A stretch of 53,499 nt of DNA. It comes from Actinomycetales bacterium. Its GTDB lineage: Bacteria > Actinomycetota > Actinomycetes > Actinomycetales > Microbacteriaceae. The notes beneath the pieces are model-generated. The model was not told the DNA's origin and searched no databases. It saw only the letters and a list, made by a program, of their open reading frames with translations. Positions 53,373 to 53,499 of the stretch are shown one piece after another; position 1 is the first letter of the stretch, and the number at the start of each line of letters is the position of its first letter. Both the position numbers and the translations under genes were made by a program. The stretch is from the NCBI GenBank assembly GCA_028868975.1, contig JAGWTM010000002.1, positions 1 through 53,499 on the forward strand. Reading direction: 5' to 3'.

Positions 53373-53499
53373 ATGGCGACGCTCGAGTTCACAAAAGGTC
53401 ATGGCACCGGCAACGATTTTGTGCTGTTTTTCGATCCAGAGGGCGAAATCAACCTGACTACCGAGCAGATTGCGAAACTTTGCGATCGCCACTTTGGTG
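53373..53499 (+). CDS. dapF: Diaminopimelate epimerase, N-terminal part (cut by window end)
   Basis: The first 42 codons are visible: [19 protein letters not shown] matches the DapF start (KxHGxGNDF), which contributes to substrate binding. DapF converts LL- to meso-diaminopimelate for lysine and peptidoglycan. miaA-dapF is the actinobacterial order. The rest lies outside the window. Confidence 0.93.
   Translation, partial: MATLEFTKGHGTGNDFVLFFDPEGEINLTTEQIAKLCDRHFG

Noticed and set aside
1-53499. tRNA, rRNA, CRISPR, prophage or IS elements
   Set aside because: I looked for tRNA-like cloverleafs in the gaps, spaced repeats, transposase and integrase motifs and found none; the gaps are too short for most of these.

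Overview
The window is a contiguous piece of an actinobacterial chromosome, most likely a small-genome Microbacteriaceae-type organism. The evidence is gene order and content: atpD-atpC beside a PduO-type cobalamin adenosyltransferase, dxr-rseP-ispG-proS-nusA-ylxR-infB-rbfA-truB, rpsO-pnp-M16 protease-dapB-thyX-dapA-rnaseJ-ftsK, and pgsA-cinA/pncC-clgR-DUF3046-recA-recX-miaB-miaA-dapF. ThyX, RNase J, ClgR and DUF3046 in this arrangement are typical of Actinobacteria. The genus is inference. I see no rRNA, tRNA, CRISPR array, insertion sequence or prophage. Coding density is very high, and only one gap exceeds 300 bases (33295-33615, before pnp).

Layout. 1-3439: end of the ATP synthase operon (with a very short epsilon subunit), a cobalamin adenosyltransferase with a small membrane protein, a YaaA-family protein, and an ogt-tag alkylation-repair pair. 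3486-13915: a polyamine island with a class III aminotransferase, an Lrp/AsnC regulator, an aldehyde dehydrogenase, a PotDABC-type polyamine importer and GabT; a lone membrane-anchored FtsK/EccC-like ATPase sits in the middle. 14025-25588: isoprenoid genes (dxr, ispG), a site-2 protease, proS and the transcription/translation cluster nusA to truB. rimP is missing from its usual place. 25589-30888: a phosphate island inserted between truB and ribF, in the order pstC-A-B-S plus a second, divergent PstS-like lipoprotein, with PHO-box-like repeats in front. 30951-37206: ribF, DUF805, rpsO, pnp (behind a large structured leader) and an M16 protease. 37216-47701: lysine/cell-wall precursor genes dapB and dapA, thyX, a thioredoxin/DUF4395 pair, a SulP transporter lacking STAS, RNase J, FtsK and pgsA. 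47682-53499: pncC, clgR, DUF3046, SOS-controlled recA, recX, miaB, miaA and the start of dapF.

How the genes work together. The polyamine genes form a plausible route: import of putrescine/spermidine, transamination to 4-aminobutyraldehyde, oxidation to GABA, and GABA transamination to succinate semialdehyde, with the Lrp-type protein as candidate regulator. The pst genes form a phosphate importer probably controlled by PhoP. recA has a promoter in which an SOS-box-like sequence overlaps the -35 element.

A window-wide pattern stands out. At least 17 genes have a TANNNT (or CANNNT) -10-like hexamer ending exactly 6 bases before the start codon, and two more have it at 7 bases, usually without a Shine-Dalgarno sequence. 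This fits leaderless transcription starting at the first base of the start codon. At 1421-1430 two such elements on opposite strands overlap.
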